A stretch of 64,000 nucleotides of DNA from Alcanivorax limicola (GTDB lineage Bacteria; Pseudomonadota; Gammaproteobacteria; Pseudomonadales; Alcanivoracaceae). The position numbers and the translations under genes were made by a program. Location: contig NZ_JAIOUB010000002.1 of assembly GCF_019931215.1 (NCBI RefSeq), positions 310,001 to 374,000 of the forward strand, written 5' to 3'. Shown one piece after another: positions 1 through 11,295 of this stretch. The notes beneath the pieces are model-generated. The model did not search any database. It worked only from the letters and a program-made list of their open reading frames with translations, and was not told the origin of the DNA. Position 1 is the stretch's first letter. Each line of letters starts with the position of its first letter.

Positions 1-2427
1 GTGCACTTCATCGCCGGCATGCTCTACCCCGTGGTCTCCCTGGTCCCGCTGGCCGTGCATATGGCGCTGGCCTCGCCGGACTATTACCCCTTCACCGGGG
101 GGCTGCTGATCTTCATGGTGTTCGGCATGCTGGCGGCGCGTCGTATTCACAGCAGCAGCCGGGACACCCTCGCGTTGCAGGCGCGCAATGAATCCCTGAT
201 CGCCTACCTCAACCGCACCCGCGCCAATGCCGAGGCACTGAACGAAAAGCTCTCCCAGGAAATCTGTGAGCGCAAGGAAGCCCGCCAGCGCCTGCAGGAC
301 TCCCGTGATCGCCTCGAGAGCACGGTGCGCGACCGCACCCGGGCACTGGAACAGATCAATACTGAACTGGCGGCTACCGGCCAACGGCTGCAACTGGCGC
401 TGGATGCCAGCAACATCTGCCTGTGGGACTGGAATCTGGTCAGCGGCGAAACCTTCCACTCGAATTTCGAGCGGTTGCTGGGCTACCAGCCCGAGGCGCT
501 GGGTAATTTCATGGAGGATTTGCAGCGTCTGGTGCACACCAGTGACTTTCCGCGTATCCGCACCGCCATGGTGGATCATTTCAAAGGTCGCAGCAGCCAG
601 TATCAGGTGATCTATCGCCTGCAACATGCCGACGGCCAATGGCACTGGATTCAGGATGAGGGGCGTGTGGTGGCCTGGAACCAGCAGGGCCGGGCCACGC
701 GCATGATCGGCACCCGTCGCGACATTACCGAGGACAAGGAAGCCCGTGAGCAGTTACGGCTGGCGGCCACCGTCTTCGAGAACGCCTCGGAGGCAATTTT
801 CATTTTCGACCCCGAGTTCCGCTTTCTGACCGTCAACGACTGCTTTACGCGCATCACCGGCTATCACGAGCGGGAGGTCATCGGGCATGCCGTCGGCGGG
901 GTTGGCAACCTGCCCGGTAATCGCCCCGTGTATCAGACCATTGTTCAGGCATTGAAAAGTGAGGGGTTCTGGGAAGGCGAGCTGCTGGAACGCCGCAAGA
1001 CCGGCGAAGAGTATCCGGAGTGGCTGCAGATCAGCGCGGTCTATGATGAGAACGGCAGCCTGACCCACTATGTCGGCATGTTTTCCGACCTCACGGCACG
1101 CAAGGAAGCAGAAGAACGCGTACAGTTCCTGTCCAACTTTGATCGCCTCACCGGTTTCGCCAACCGCAATCAGTTCCGCGAACGCCTGCAGAAAACGCTG
1201 ACCCTGGCGCGTCTCAATCGGGAACGCACCGCTCTGGTTTTCCTCGACCTGGATCGCTTCCGGCCGATCAATGATTCCCTGGGCCATGAGGTCGGTGACC
1301 GCCTGCTGAAGCTGGCCGCCGAGCGGCTGCGTGGCTGCGGTTTCGCCGAGGAGAATCTGGCCCGCGTGGGCGGTGACGAATTCACCCTGATGGTGGAGAA
1401 CTACACCAACCGCGCCGAGCTCGAGCAGGTCTGTCAGCGACTGATCGGCGCCATGCGCCGTCCCTTCCATTTTGATCAGCATGAGCTGTTGCTGGGCGCC
1501 AGCCTGGGCGTCAGCGTATTCCCGGACACCGCCAAGGATGTGCAGACGCTGATCAATCAGGCCGACCTGGCCATGCACCAGGCCAAGCGTGCTGGCGGCA
1601 ACACCTTCCAGTTCTATTCCAGTGACATGCGCGTGGCTTCCGTGGAACAGCTGGCGCTGGAGACCAGCCTGCGCAAGGCGATCTTCAAGAATGAGTTCGT
1701 GGTGCACTACCAACCGAAGATGGACCTGGCCACGGACCGCATCACTTCGGTGGAGGCGCTGGTGCGCTGGCAGCACCCGACCATGGGCCTGCTGCCCCCC
1801 AAGGACTTCATTCCGCTGGCGGAAGAAACCGGGCTGATCAGCGCGATCGGCGAGCTGGTACTGGAACGTTCCTGCCGCCAGGCAGTGCAATGGCACCGGC
1901 AGGGTTTTGCTGATGTCTGCATTTCCGTGAACCTGTCCGCCCACCAGTTCCGCAAGGGCAACGTTCTGGAAATCGTCGACCGGGTACTGCAGACCACGGA
2001 GCTGCCCGCACACCTGCTGGAACTGGAGCTGACGGAAAGCCTGATCATGGAAGATCTGGACAAGAATATTGCGCTGCTGCAGTCACTGCGCAAACGCGGC
2101 GTGGAGCTGTCGCTGGATGACTTTGGCACGGGTTACTCGTCCCTGAGCTACCTCAAGCGCTTCCCCATTGATACGCTGAAGATCGACCGCTCTTTCATCA
2201 CCGAGCTGGACCAGAGCCCGGACGATGCCGCCATCACCCGCGCCATCATCGACATGGCCCACAGCCTGAACCTGCGCGTGGTCGCCGAGGGCGTGGAAAC
2301 CGATTCCCACCTGCGCATCCTGCGCAGCATGGGTTGCGACAGCATCCAGGGTTACCTGATCAGCAAGCCGGTCCCTGAAGCCGAGCTGTTGCAACTGCTT
2401 CGGGCACAGCAGCAGGCGCGCGCCTGA
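1..2427 (+). CDS. PAS-PAS-GGDEF-EAL cyclic-di-GMP signalling protein (5' end cut by window)
   Basis: Makes and/or breaks down the second messenger c-di-GMP at the inner membrane. The frame is open from base 1, so the protein is probably truncated and the GTG at base 1 need not be the start. Visible are two hydrophobic segments (about residues 3-22 and 30-46), a coiled-coil stretch (55-125), two PAS domains (about 128-245 and 250-368), a GGDEF domain with the signature intact at 457-461, and an EAL domain (about 555-800) with EAL at 585-587, DDFGTGYSS at 706-714 and AEGVE at 762-766. Both catalytic halves look complete; which activity dominates cannot be read from sequence. It converges on mgtE with one base between the stop codons. 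What the PAS domains sense is unknown. Confidence 0.93.
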   Translation: MHFIAGMLYPVVSLVPLAVHMALASPDYYPFTGGLLIFMVFGMLAARRIHSSSRDTLALQARNESLIAYLNRTRANAEALNEKLSQEICERKEARQRLQDSRDRLESTVRDRTRALEQINTELAATGQRLQLALDASNICLWDWNLVSGETFHSNFERLLGYQPEALGNFMEDLQRLVHTSDFPRIRTAMVDHFKGRSSQYQVIYRLQHADGQWHWIQDEGRVVAWNQQGRATRMIGTRRDITEDKEAREQLRLAATVFENASEAIFIFDPEFRFLTVNDCFTRITGYHEREVIGHAVGGVGNLPGNRPVYQTIVQALKSEGFWEGELLERRKTGEEYPEWLQISAVYDENGSLTHYVGMFSDLTARKEAEERVQFLSNFDRLTGFANRNQFRERLQKTLTLARLNRERTALVFLDLDRFRPINDSLGHEVGDRLLKLAAERLRGCGFAEENLARVGGDEFTLMVENYTNRAELEQVCQRLIGAMRRPFHFDQHELLLGASLGVSVFPDTAKDVQTLINQADLAMHQAKRAGGNTFQFYSSDMRVASVEQLALETSLRKAIFKNEFVVHYQPKMDLATDRITSVEALVRWQHPTMGLLPPKDFIPLAEETGLISAIGELVLERSCRQAVQWHRQGFADVCISVNLSAHQFRKGNVLEIVDRVLQTTELPAHLLELELTESLIMEDLDKNIALLQSLRKRGVELSLDDFGTGYSSLSYLKRFPIDTLKIDRSFITELDQSPDDAAITRAIIDMAHSLNLRVVAEGVETDSHLRILRSMGCDSIQGYLISKPVPEAELLQLLRAQQQARA

Positions 2428-2428
2428 T

Positions 2429-3778
2429 TCAGCCCAACCCGAGCATGGCCGTGGCAATCCCGAAATAGATCATGACACCGCTGACGTCCGCGATGGTCGT
2501 GATCAGGGGCGTGCTCGCCGTGGCGGGGTCAAAGTTGAGCTTGTTGAGAATGAACGGCAAACCCATGCCAATCAGGCTACCCACCAGCACGACGATGATC
2601 ATCGTCAGGGCGACAACGATCGCGATATCAATACCGGCCCGGAAGAAACCCACAAACAGCACCGCCGCCGCCATGGTCAGGCCCAGCGCCGAGGCCACCA
2701 TGATGTCCTTCACAAACAGCCTGGCCCAGTCGCTGCCGGTCACATCGCCGGTGGCAATACCGCGCACCATCAGGGTCGCTGACTGCGCACCGGCGTTACC
2801 GGCGCTGGCGACCAGCAATGGCATGAAGAACAGCAATGCAATATGCGCGGCAATCGTGTCCTCGAAATAGGCGATGCCGGCACCCGTAAAGATATTGGCG
2901 AACACCAGAATCACCAGCCAGTGCACCCGTGAGCGATACAGTGCATAAGGGGAAGCCTCCCGCAAACTGGTGTCCAGCTTGCCGACCGTCGCCCCCTTGT
3001 GCATGTCTTCCGTGGCTTCCGCCTCGGCGACATCCATCGCGTCATCGTAGGTCACGATGCCCACCAGCTTGTCGCTGCCGTTGAGGATCGGCAGCGCGAG
3101 CAAGTCATAGCGGGAGATCTGCTTGGCAATCTCTTCCTGCGCAGTATCGGTGGTCGCCGTGACCACCTCGCGAGCCATCAGGTCATCCACGCGCAGATTC
3201 GGCGTGGCGACGATCAGCTGCCGCAGCGACAGGGCGCCCAACAGGCGGTGGTCCTGATCCACCACAAAAGCCTGGTAAATGGTTTCCTTGTCCGGGGCGG
3301 TACGGCGCAGGCTTTCCAGTGCCTGGCCCACACTCATGCCGGACTGCACCACCGCATAATCGGAGGTCATGATGGCCCCGGCGGTGCCCTCTTCGTAGCT
3401 GGCGAGACGGCGCAAATCTTCCCGCTCTTCCCGCGCCAGGCGCTTGAACAGCAGATAGCGGATGTTGTCATCCAGCACGTTGAAAAGGTCGGCCCGCTCA
3501 TCGGCGGACATGGCGGTCACCAGCTCGGCGAGGTCGCCGGGCGACAGGCGCTCGGCGATGGCCTGCTGAAGCGCCATGGGCAAATAACCGAAGGTCTCGG
3601 CACGCTGCTCAAGCGCCATGGTCTGCAGGACCATGATGCCTTTTTCAGGTTCATTGCTCTCACCGATCACATCGGCAAGGTCAGCGGAATTCAGTTCGGC
3701 CACCAGGCCAGGGATCGCGGCACGATCATCCTCGGCGATGGCGGCCTGCAGGGCAGCGGCCAGAGTCTCGTAGGTCAT
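2429..3778 (-). CDS. mgtE: Magnesium channel/transporter MgtE
   Basis: Mg2+-selective channel of the inner membrane, gated by cytoplasmic Mg2+ through its N and CBS domains. The 449 residues match the family length: an alpha-helical N domain (about 1-130), a CBS pair (about 135-255), a plug-helix region, then five membrane segments (about 285-449). The pore region shows the conserved PLLVASAGNAGAQS stretch and near the C-terminus the FDPATASTPL segment, which holds the Mg2+-coordinating Asp of the family. The ATG is preceded by AAGGAG at a good distance. The gene stands alone; the 276 bases upstream contain no gene and I see no convincing Mg2+ riboswitch or promoter there. Confidence 0.95.
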   Translation of the reverse strand: MTYETLAAALQAAIAEDDRAAIPGLVAELNSADLADVIGESNEPEKGIMVLQTMALEQRAETFGYLPMALQQAIAERLSPGDLAELVTAMSADERADLFNVLDDNIRYLLFKRLAREEREDLRRLASYEEGTAGAIMTSDYAVVQSGMSVGQALESLRRTAPDKETIYQAFVVDQDHRLLGALSLRQLIVATPNLRVDDLMAREVVTATTDTAQEEIAKQISRYDLLALPILNGSDKLVGIVTYDDAMDVAEAEATEDMHKGATVGKLDTSLREASPYALYRSRVHWLVILVFANIFTGAGIAYFEDTIAAHIALLFFMPLLVASAGNAGAQSATLMVRGIATGDVTGSDWARLFVKDIMVASALGLTMAAAVLFVGFFRAGIDIAIVVALTMIIVVLVGSLIGMGLPFILNKLNFDPATASTPLITTIADVSGVMIYFGIATAMLGLG

Positions 3779-4009
3779 TCGCTCGCCTCTCCTTACGCGT
3801 CAGACGCATCATATCGCATGACGCGCCGGCGAGCCTCAGGGGCGGAGCTGAGGCCGGGGGGGCGTGCCAGCGAGGGTGTCGCGGACAGCGTTCTCGTGGG
3901 TGCCGTTCGCGTCGGCACTGGTACTGGAAGGTTCCATATATATCGTAGTTGTCTTACCAGCTTATGGCGGCGCAACAATATCGGAAATCATGACCTACGG
4001 TCAATGAAT

Positions 4010-4032
4010 CGCCCCGCCTGTGAGGCGGGGCG
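4010..4032 (-). terminator. Hairpin after the DNA ligase gene
   Basis: Perfect 10-bp stem (arms 4010-4019 and 4023-4032, CGCCCCGCCT against its complement) with a 3-nt loop, 22 bases beyond the stop codon of the ligase gene. The sequence following the stem on the minus strand is only moderately T-rich, so termination is likely but not of the textbook form. Confidence 0.6.
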
Positions 4033-4054
4033 CCGGGCTGCATGGAAGGCGCTC

Positions 4055-4924
4055 TCAGTCTGTCAGGACATCGGGCTCACGCATACGCAGGAAGCTGGCG
4101 AAGCGCGGAATGCCGTTGGGCGTCATACCGCTGTACTTGTAGGTCACGATACTGCCCACCGGCGGTGGGTCAGCGCGCTCCGCATCGGTAAAGCCCGTGC
4201 CCAGACGGAAGTATTGACCGGCCTCTGTTCTGACCAGCATGGCACCCATGACATCACTGTTGCGGCCTTCTCCCGGCAGGTGCATCACCACTTCGGCCTC
4301 GGCATCCTGCCAGGGCTTGAGCTTGAGCAGATGGGGCGAGCGACCGACCAGATGCCGGGCGCTGCCCCGATGCAGCATCAACCCCTCACCACCGCCAGCC
4401 ACCACATCATCCAGGTGCCGTATCAACGCGGCCTGGCTGCTGACACGAAACTGCGGCACCGTGGCAATGTAGGCCGACGGCGGGGGCTGCAGCAACGCAC
4501 GCAGTCGCAGCACCCGCTCATCGAACGGCGTCGCCATGTCCGGCGCATCAAACACCATAAAGCGCACGTCTGCCCAGGCTGACTCATCCGGCGTCTGGCG
4601 CCGCACGGTGCCCGAGAGGCGGTCAAAGGTGCCCCGCCCCATCCACAATTCCCCATCCAGAGGCCTGTCAGGAAAATCCCGGATGAACCAGTCCGGGGCA
4701 GCAAACACATTACCCTGGCGGGATATCAACCGGGTGCCATTCCAATAGGCGCGCACGCCATCGAGTTTTTCGCTGATCCAGAATTGTGCGAGATCCGTAC
4801 TGTCGTCGTAGACAGTGTCGTCATAGACACTGGCCAATTGCACCGGCGGCGGCGCGGCGTGCGCAATGGAAGCCAGACCCACGCCGGACAGTGCCAGCAC
4901 CAGAACAAGCAGTAGATACACCAT
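4055..4924 (-). CDS. Exported minimal ATP-dependent DNA ligase (Lig E-like)
   Basis: Nucleotidyltransferase that seals DNA nicks using ATP. About 289 residues. It opens with a clear signal peptide (VYLLLVLVLALSGVG, ending near AHA), which predicts export to the periplasm. The adenylation motif KLDGVR lies near residue 35 with the nucleophilic lysine, and DGELW and later lysine-rich motifs (KLKPW) follow; there is an OB-like C-terminus and no zinc finger or BRCT domain. This fits the Lig E group of small ATP ligases with leader peptides known from Haemophilus, Neisseria and Vibrio, where a role in handling extracellular or incoming DNA has been proposed. Two ATGs lie 6 bp apart (4930 and 4924); GGAGG is correctly spaced only for the second. 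No competence genes are visible nearby. Confidence 0.85.
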   Translation of the reverse strand: MVYLLLVLVLALSGVGLASIAHAAPPPVQLASVYDDTVYDDSTDLAQFWISEKLDGVRAYWNGTRLISRQGNVFAAPDWFIRDFPDRPLDGELWMGRGTFDRLSGTVRRQTPDESAWADVRFMVFDAPDMATPFDERVLRLRALLQPPPSAYIATVPQFRVSSQAALIRHLDDVVAGGGEGLMLHRGSARHLVGRSPHLLKLKPWQDAEAEVVMHLPGEGRNSDVMGAMLVRTEAGQYFRLGTGFTDAERADPPPVGSIVTYKYSGMTPNGIPRFASFLRMREPDVLTD

Positions 4925-4984
4925 TGTCATTCCTCCCTGAAAGTGACAGGAGGAATATAGACGGCTCAGACCATCGCCACCTCG

Positions 4985-5020
4985 CCCGACACCGGAACTG
5001 CTGCACAATTCCGTGTCGGG
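4985..5020 (-). terminator. Hairpin downstream of glmS
   Basis: Arms 4985-4997 (CCCGACACCGGAA) and 5009-5020 pair with a single bulged base around an 11-nt loop. It lies 68 bp past the glmS stop on the same transcript side. There is no U-tract, so it may be a Rho-type 3' end, an RNA-stabilising stem or an attenuating structure ahead of the ligase gene. Confidence 0.45.
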
Positions 5021-5053
5021 TCAGGGATCTCTTACGGCGATCATAGTGGATGG

Positions 5054-5083
5054 CTGACGTGCGCTGATGTGCGCTGATGTGCG
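5054..5083. repeat. Three tandem 10-bp repeats after glmS
   Basis: The decamer CTGATGTGCG occurs three times head to tail (5054-5063 with one mismatch, 5064-5073, 5074-5083), ending five bases before the glmS stop codon on the minus strand. No function is known; it is the kind of repeat that can change copy number by slippage. Confidence 0.8.
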
Positions 5084-5087
5084 AAGG

Positions 5088-6914
5088 CTATTCCACCGTC
5101 ACCGACTTGGCCAGATTGCGGGGCTGATCCACATCGGTGCCACGCATCACGGCCACATGGTAGCTGAGCAGTTGCAGCGGGATGGTGTAGATGATCGGCG
5201 CCAGATATTCAGGCACCTTGGGCATGGTCAGTACGGTGAAGCCGTCTGCGTCACTGAGTTCTGCGTGGTGATCGGCAAACAGGTACAGCTCACCGCCACG
5301 CGCACGCACTTCCTGAAGATTGGATTTCAGTTTTTCCAGCAGTTCGTCATTCGGCGCCACGGCGACGACCGGCATGTCCTTGTCCACCAGCGCCAACGGA
5401 CCGTGCTTGAGTTCACCGGCCGGGTAGGCTTCCGCATGAATATAGGAAATTTCTTTCAGTTTGAGCGCACCTTCCATGGCCACCGGATACTGGGTGCCAC
5501 GCCCCAGGAACAGGGTGTGATGTTTTTCCACGAAATCTTTGCTCAGCTCATGGATGGCGCCATCAAGGCGCAAGGCCTGCTCCGTCAGTGACGGCAGTTG
5601 TCGCATGTCCGTCAGGATGTCGGCAAGGAGCTCATCGCGGACGCCATGGGCGCGTGCCGTGGCCAACACCAGCAACAACAAGGCCGCCAGCTGCGTAGTA
5701 AAGGCCTTGGTCGACGCCACGCCGATTTCCGGGCCGGCGCGCGTCAGCAATGCCATTTCGGATTCGCGCACCAGCGATGAGCTGTCCACATTGCAGACCG
5801 CCAGGCGGCCGATATAGTGCGCGCTGGTCGCGCCACGCAGGGCGGCCAGCGTGTCAGCGGTTTCACCGCTCTGGGAGATAGTCACCAGCAGGGTATTTTC
5901 CGGCACAACGTGCTGGCGATAACGGAATTCGCTGGCCACTTCCACCTGGCAAGAGACACCGGCCAGATCTTCCAGCCAGTACCGCGCCACCATGCCCGCG
6001 TGGTAGCTGGTACCACAGGCAATGATTTGCACATTACGCACTCGTTGCAGCAGTTCGGTGCGCTCACCCAGCAAGTGGGCCAGGCTTTCAGGGCCGTTAA
6101 TGCGCCCTTCAAGTGTGCGCTGCAGCGCAGCAGGTTGTTCAAAAATTTCCTTCAGCATGAAGTGGCGATATTCGCCTTTCTCCACGTCTTCGTGGGTGCC
6201 ATCAAACTCATGCACCTTGCGCTCAACGGCAACGCCCTTCGCATCAATAATCTGTACACCGTCGCGGCGTACTTCCGCCACATCGCCTTCCTGCAAGAAA
6301 ATGAAGCGCGTGGTCACCGGCAGCAAGGCAAGCTGATCCGACGCAATATAGTTCTCACCGATACCCAGCCCCACGACCAGCGGGCTGCCGGAACGGACGG
6401 CGATCAAACGGTCGGGTTCGTCGGCACTGACAACGCCCAGCGCATAAGCGCCGTGGAGTTTCGGCACAACTTCCGAGACGGCCTGCAGCAAATCCCTGCC
6501 TGCGGCGAGCGCCTGATGCAGCAGATGCACAATCACTTCGGTGTCCGTTTCGGACGTGAAGCGGTAGCCGTCGGCAATGAGCTGCTCGCGCAGGCTCTGG
6601 TAGTTTTCGATAATGCCGTTGTGGACCACGGCCAGATCATCCCCGGACATATGCGGGTGGGCATTGGTTTCGGTGGGTTTGCCGTGGGTGGCCCAGCGGG
6701 TGTGAGCAATGCCCAGCGTGCCCTGCGTGGCCGCCTCGTCTGCTGCCATTTCCAGGCCCGCGACTTTGCCCGCACGCCGCACGCGGTGCAGCAGACCTTC
6801 TGCGACCACTGCCAGACCGGCGGAATCATATCCGCGATACTCCAGACGTTTGAGCCCGGTGATCAGGATGCCGGTCACATTACGCTCACCGATGGCGCCT
6901 ACGATTCCGCACAT
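5088..6914 (-). CDS. glmS: Glutamine--fructose-6-phosphate aminotransferase (isomerizing)
   Basis: First committed step of amino-sugar synthesis: fructose-6-phosphate plus glutamine gives glucosamine-6-phosphate, feeding peptidoglycan and LPS. 608 residues, the usual length. The N-terminal Cys2 nucleophile (MCGIVGAIG) and RWATHG/TNAHPH define the glutaminase half; two SIS domains follow, with the phosphosugar-binding SQSGET motif near residue 345 and a C-terminal LAKSVTVE whose lysine is the isomerase residue. It starts 2 bp after the glmU stop, so the two UDP-GlcNAc pathway genes are almost certainly co-transcribed and translationally coupled. No glmS ribozyme precedes it, as expected for a gammaproteobacterium. 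Confidence 0.98.
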   Translation of the reverse strand: MCGIVGAIGERNVTGILITGLKRLEYRGYDSAGLAVVAEGLLHRVRRAGKVAGLEMAADEAATQGTLGIAHTRWATHGKPTETNAHPHMSGDDLAVVHNGIIENYQSLREQLIADGYRFTSETDTEVIVHLLHQALAAGRDLLQAVSEVVPKLHGAYALGVVSADEPDRLIAVRSGSPLVVGLGIGENYIASDQLALLPVTTRFIFLQEGDVAEVRRDGVQIIDAKGVAVERKVHEFDGTHEDVEKGEYRHFMLKEIFEQPAALQRTLEGRINGPESLAHLLGERTELLQRVRNVQIIACGTSYHAGMVARYWLEDLAGVSCQVEVASEFRYRQHVVPENTLLVTISQSGETADTLAALRGATSAHYIGRLAVCNVDSSSLVRESEMALLTRAGPEIGVASTKAFTTQLAALLLLVLATARAHGVRDELLADILTDMRQLPSLTEQALRLDGAIHELSKDFVEKHHTLFLGRGTQYPVAMEGALKLKEISYIHAEAYPAGELKHGPLALVDKDMPVVAVAPNDELLEKLKSNLQEVRARGGELYLFADHHAELSDADGFTVLTMPKVPEYLAPIIYTIPLQLLSYHVAVMRGTDVDQPRNLAKSVTVE

Positions 6915-6916
6915 AG

Positions 6917-8362
6917 TTACTGCTCTCCTTGCTGAGATGTATCACCGCGCTGTGCTGCAGCCGCTGCATCCTGAGATGCCTTGTTTTGAGACACATTGTC
7001 TTGAGACACCTTGCCCGGCCGTTGCCAGCCGCTGAGATTGCGCTGCTTCGATCGCGCCACCGCCAGTTCATTGTCGGGGACATCTTTGGTCACGACGCTG
7101 CCCGCGCCGACTGTTGCGCCGGGGCCGACGGACACCGGGGCGACCAGTGAACTGTTGGAGCCAATGAAGGCGCCGTCGCCGATATGTGTCTCGAACTTGT
7201 TCACGCCATCGTAGTTGCAGGTGATGGTGCCTGCGCCAACGTTGACGCCCTGGCCCAGGGTCGTGTCACCCAGATAGGTCAGATGATTAACCTTGCTGCC
7301 CGCGCCGATCAGTGTCTTTTTTGTCTCGACAAAGTTACCCACCCGGGCACCCGCAGCCAGCTCCGTGCCCGGCCGCAGACGCGCGAACGGGCCGACGTGG
7401 CAGTCATTACCCACCACGGCGCCATCGACGACAGAGTTCGCCTCGATATGAGAGCCCTCGCCAATACGGGCATTGCGGATCAGGCAGTTCGGGCCAATGG
7501 TGACGCGGGCTGCGATATCCACATCGCCCACCAGTACCGTGTTGATATCCAGTACGACATCCTGGCCACAGCGCACATTGCCGCGAATATCCAGGCGTGC
7601 CGGATCCAGCACGGTAACGCCGGCGCGCATCAGCGCCTCTGCCTGTACTTGCTGGTAAACACGCTCAAGGCGCGCTAATTGGACGCGGTCGTTCACGCCG
7701 TCCACTTCCCACGGAAATGACGGCTGCACGGCCTCGATACTCAGCCCGTCCGCCACCGCCATGGCAATGACGTCGGTGAGGTAATACTCGCCCTGGGCAT
7801 TGTTGCTGGAAAGCCTTGGCAGCGCCTGGTCCAGAAATGCCCGAGGGCAGGCCAGAATGCCGGTGTTGATTTCGCGAATCGCCTTCTGGGTGTCGTCGGC
7901 GTCCTTGTATTCCACAATCGCCTGCACGGCGCCATCCGCATTGCGCACAATGCGGCCGTAAGCACCGGGGTCGGCCATCTCCAGCGTCATCAACGCCAGC
8001 CGGTCCGGCTGTACGCGGGCGACAAATTCGCGCAACGTCTCGGCGCGAATCAGCGGCACATCGCCATACAGAATCAGCACCACGTCTTCAGCAATATGCG
8101 GCATGGCCTGGGCCACGGCGTGGCCGGTACCCAATTGCTCGGCCTGCTCGGCCCAGATCACATCCGTGGCCGTCACCTCGCGGCGCACGCGGTCGCCACC
8201 GTGGCCATACACCACACAGATGCTGCCCGGCGACAGCGCGCGCGCGGTGTCGATGACATGCCCGAGCATCGGCTTGCCCGCCAGTGGGTGCGCCACTTTG
8301 GGCAGGTCGGAACGCATGCGCGTGCCCTTGCCCGCTGCGAGAATCACGATTGCCAGTTCCAT
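6917..8362 (-). CDS. glmU: Bifunctional UDP-GlcNAc pyrophosphorylase / glucosamine-1-P acetyltransferase with repeat tail
   Basis: Carries out the last two steps to UDP-N-acetylglucosamine: acetylation of glucosamine-1-phosphate (C-terminal half) and uridylyl transfer (N-terminal half). The nucleotide-binding motif LAAGKGTRM sits at residues 8-16; the C-terminal half is a left-handed beta-helix of hexapeptide repeats. The conserved NHLTYLGD segment lies in the acetyltransferase site. The protein is 481 residues, about 25 longer than E. coli GlmU, because of a low-complexity tail with three five-residue SQ-containing units and an alanine run. The start is supported by AAGGAAG. It sits between the atp operon terminator and glmS. 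Confidence 0.97.
   Translation of the reverse strand: MELAIVILAAGKGTRMRSDLPKVAHPLAGKPMLGHVIDTARALSPGSICVVYGHGGDRVRREVTATDVIWAEQAEQLGTGHAVAQAMPHIAEDVVLILYGDVPLIRAETLREFVARVQPDRLALMTLEMADPGAYGRIVRNADGAVQAIVEYKDADDTQKAIREINTGILACPRAFLDQALPRLSSNNAQGEYYLTDVIAMAVADGLSIEAVQPSFPWEVDGVNDRVQLARLERVYQQVQAEALMRAGVTVLDPARLDIRGNVRCGQDVVLDINTVLVGDVDIAARVTIGPNCLIRNARIGEGSHIEANSVVDGAVVGNDCHVGPFARLRPGTELAAGARVGNFVETKKTLIGAGSKVNHLTYLGDTTLGQGVNVGAGTITCNYDGVNKFETHIGDGAFIGSNSSLVAPVSVGPGATVGAGSVVTKDVPDNELAVARSKQRNLSGWQRPGKVSQDNVSQNKASQDAAAAAQRGDTSQQGEQ
6966..7010. repeat. 15-bp tandem repeats coding the GlmU tail
   Basis: Three 15-bp units (6966-6980 degenerate; 6981-6995 and 6996-7010 sharing the core TTGAGACAC) encode the pentapeptide units [KVSQD][NVSQN][KASQD] of GlmU. 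The period is a multiple of three, so copy-number change would keep the frame. Confidence 0.75.
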
Positions 8363-8466
8363 TGCACTTCCTTCTGCTTGCAGAGCCTGTTCTTGCCAAG
8401 CCCGATGTTACCCCATGGCCGGCGAGGGAGCACGGCACAGGCACCAGCAGGCATGCGGCTGAACAA

Positions 8467-8496
8467 AAAAGGGGCGGCTTCTCAGCCACCCCTTTT
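8467..8496 (-). terminator. Rho-independent terminator of the atp operon
   Basis: On the minus strand a 13-bp stem with one mismatch (arms 8484-8496 and 8467-8479, TCTC loop) is followed by TTTTTT. It lies 21 bp after the atpC stop and 105 bp before glmU, so it ends the atp transcript and gives glmU-glmS a separate or read-through supply. Confidence 0.85.
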
Positions 8497-8517
8497 CTGA
8501 CAACGACTTGCCGGCAA

Positions 8518-8952
8518 TTACTTGCTGGAGCCGCCGAATTTCTTTTTCATCTGCTGAATGGCCCGCAGCTGCGCGACAGATTCGGCCAGCTGCGCGGAGG
8601 CAGCGGAGTAATCCATCTCGGAGCTCTTGCCTTCCAGCGCTTCTTTGGCACGCTGTTTGGCTTCTTCTGCTGCGGCTTCGTCCATATCATGGGCGCGCTC
8701 GGCACTGTCAGCAAGAATGGTCACGACCTTGGGCTGCACTTCGAGGAAGCCGCCGTTGACGTAAAACACTTCTTCCTCACCACCTTCCTTGATGATGCGT
8801 ACCGGGCCCGGCTTGAGCGCGGTCAGCAGCGGCGCGTGGCCGGGCAGAATGCCCAGGTCACCTTCGCTGCCGGCGGCCACAACCATTTCCACCAGACCGG
8901 CAAACAGCTGACGTTCAGCGCTGACGATGTCGCAATGCACTTTTGCTGGCAT
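8518..8952 (-). CDS. atpC: ATP synthase F1 subunit epsilon
   Basis: Epsilon subunit of the F1 head: part of the central stalk and an inhibitor of ATP hydrolysis. 144 residues, with an N-terminal beta-sandwich (about 1-85, containing the [12 protein letters not shown] segment) and a C-terminal helical hairpin rich in Ala and Glu. Last gene of the atp operon, directly before its terminator; GGGAGAG precedes the ATG. Confidence 0.97.
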   Translation of the reverse strand: MPAKVHCDIVSAERQLFAGLVEMVVAAGSEGDLGILPGHAPLLTALKPGPVRIIKEGGEEEVFYVNGGFLEVQPKVVTILADSAERAHDMDEAAAEEAKQRAKEALEGKSSEMDYSAASAQLAESVAQLRAIQQMKKKFGGSSK

Positions 8953-8976
8953 GTGCTTCTCTCCCGCTCGGGCGAA

Positions 8977-10374
<1,398 letters not shown>

Positions 10375-10396
10375 TCAGCTTGCTTGTCCGCCCCGG

Positions 10397-11272
10397 TCAG
10401 ACCGCGGCAGCACCACTAACAATTTCGGAGATTTCCTGTGTAATCGCAGCCTGACGGGCCTTGTTATACAGAAGCTCCAGATCACGAATCAGATCACCCG
10501 CGTTATCGGTCGCCGCCTTCATGGCAACCATCCGCGCAGCCTGTTCGCAGGCGTTGTTTTCCACGACCGCCTGGTACACCTGAGTCTCGATAAACCGCAA
10601 CAACAGGCCTTCGATCAGCTCTCTCGGTGCTGGCTCGTAGATGTAGTCCCAGCGGTGCTCGCTGCCCTCATCACGAAACTCAGCCACCTCACCGGCGGGC
10701 AGCGGCAGAACCTGCTGCACGAACGGCTGCTGTGTCATGGTGTTGACGAACTCGTTGTACACCAGGTAAATCCGATCAATGTCGCCATTTTCAAAGCTGT
10801 CGATCATCGCCTTGATGGTGCCGATCAGATCTGACAGATGTGGCGCGTCACCCAAGCCGTTAACGGAGGCGACAACGTCGCCGCCGAAGCTGCGGAAGAA
10901 GCTCATCGCCTTGTTGCCGATGGCGCAGTACTGCACTGCAACACCTTTGTCAGACCAGTCGCGGGCTTCACGCAGCATCTGCTTGAACAGATTCACGTTG
11001 AGACCACCGCACAGACCGCGGTCTGACGAGACAACGATGTAGGCGACTTTCTTTACCTCACGATCCACGAGGAAAGAATGCTGGTATTCCACATCGGCGT
11101 TGGCCAGATGCGCGATCACATTGCGGATACGGCTGGCGTACGGCTTGGTCGCCGACATCCGCTCCTGTGCTCTACGCATCTTGCTGGCGGCCACCATCTC
11201 CATCGCACGGGTGATTTTCCGCGTGCTCTGGACGCTGGCGATTTTGGTACGTACCTCTTTCGCGCCGGCCAT
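10397..11272 (-). CDS. atpG: ATP synthase F1 subunit gamma
   Basis: Rotor shaft of F1: N- and C-terminal helices form the coiled coil inside the alpha/beta hexamer. 291 residues, starting [14 protein letters not shown] with the family signature near the C-terminus (a long helix ending [12 protein letters not shown]). Lies between atpA and atpD in the standard order. Confidence 0.98.
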   Translation of the reverse strand: MAGAKEVRTKIASVQSTRKITRAMEMVAASKMRRAQERMSATKPYASRIRNVIAHLANADVEYQHSFLVDREVKKVAYIVVSSDRGLCGGLNVNLFKQMLREARDWSDKGVAVQYCAIGNKAMSFFRSFGGDVVASVNGLGDAPHLSDLIGTIKAMIDSFENGDIDRIYLVYNEFVNTMTQQPFVQQVLPLPAGEVAEFRDEGSEHRWDYIYEPAPRELIEGLLLRFIETQVYQAVVENNACEQAARMVAMKAATDNAGDLIRDLELLYNKARQAAITQEISEIVSGAAAV

Positions 11273-11295
11273 AGGACTATCCTTTTAAGCAACGA

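Noticed and set aside
2999-4582. Long plus-strand open frame opposite mgtE and the ligase gene
   Set aside because: It crosses two real genes and their gap, its protein is His/Gln/Arg-rich with no fold-like pattern, and such antisense frames are expected at high GC content.
6880-6920. glmS ribozyme/riboswitch
   Set aside because: glmU and glmS are only 2 bp apart, and the catalytic RNA is limited to Gram-positive relatives; no leader exists to hold it.
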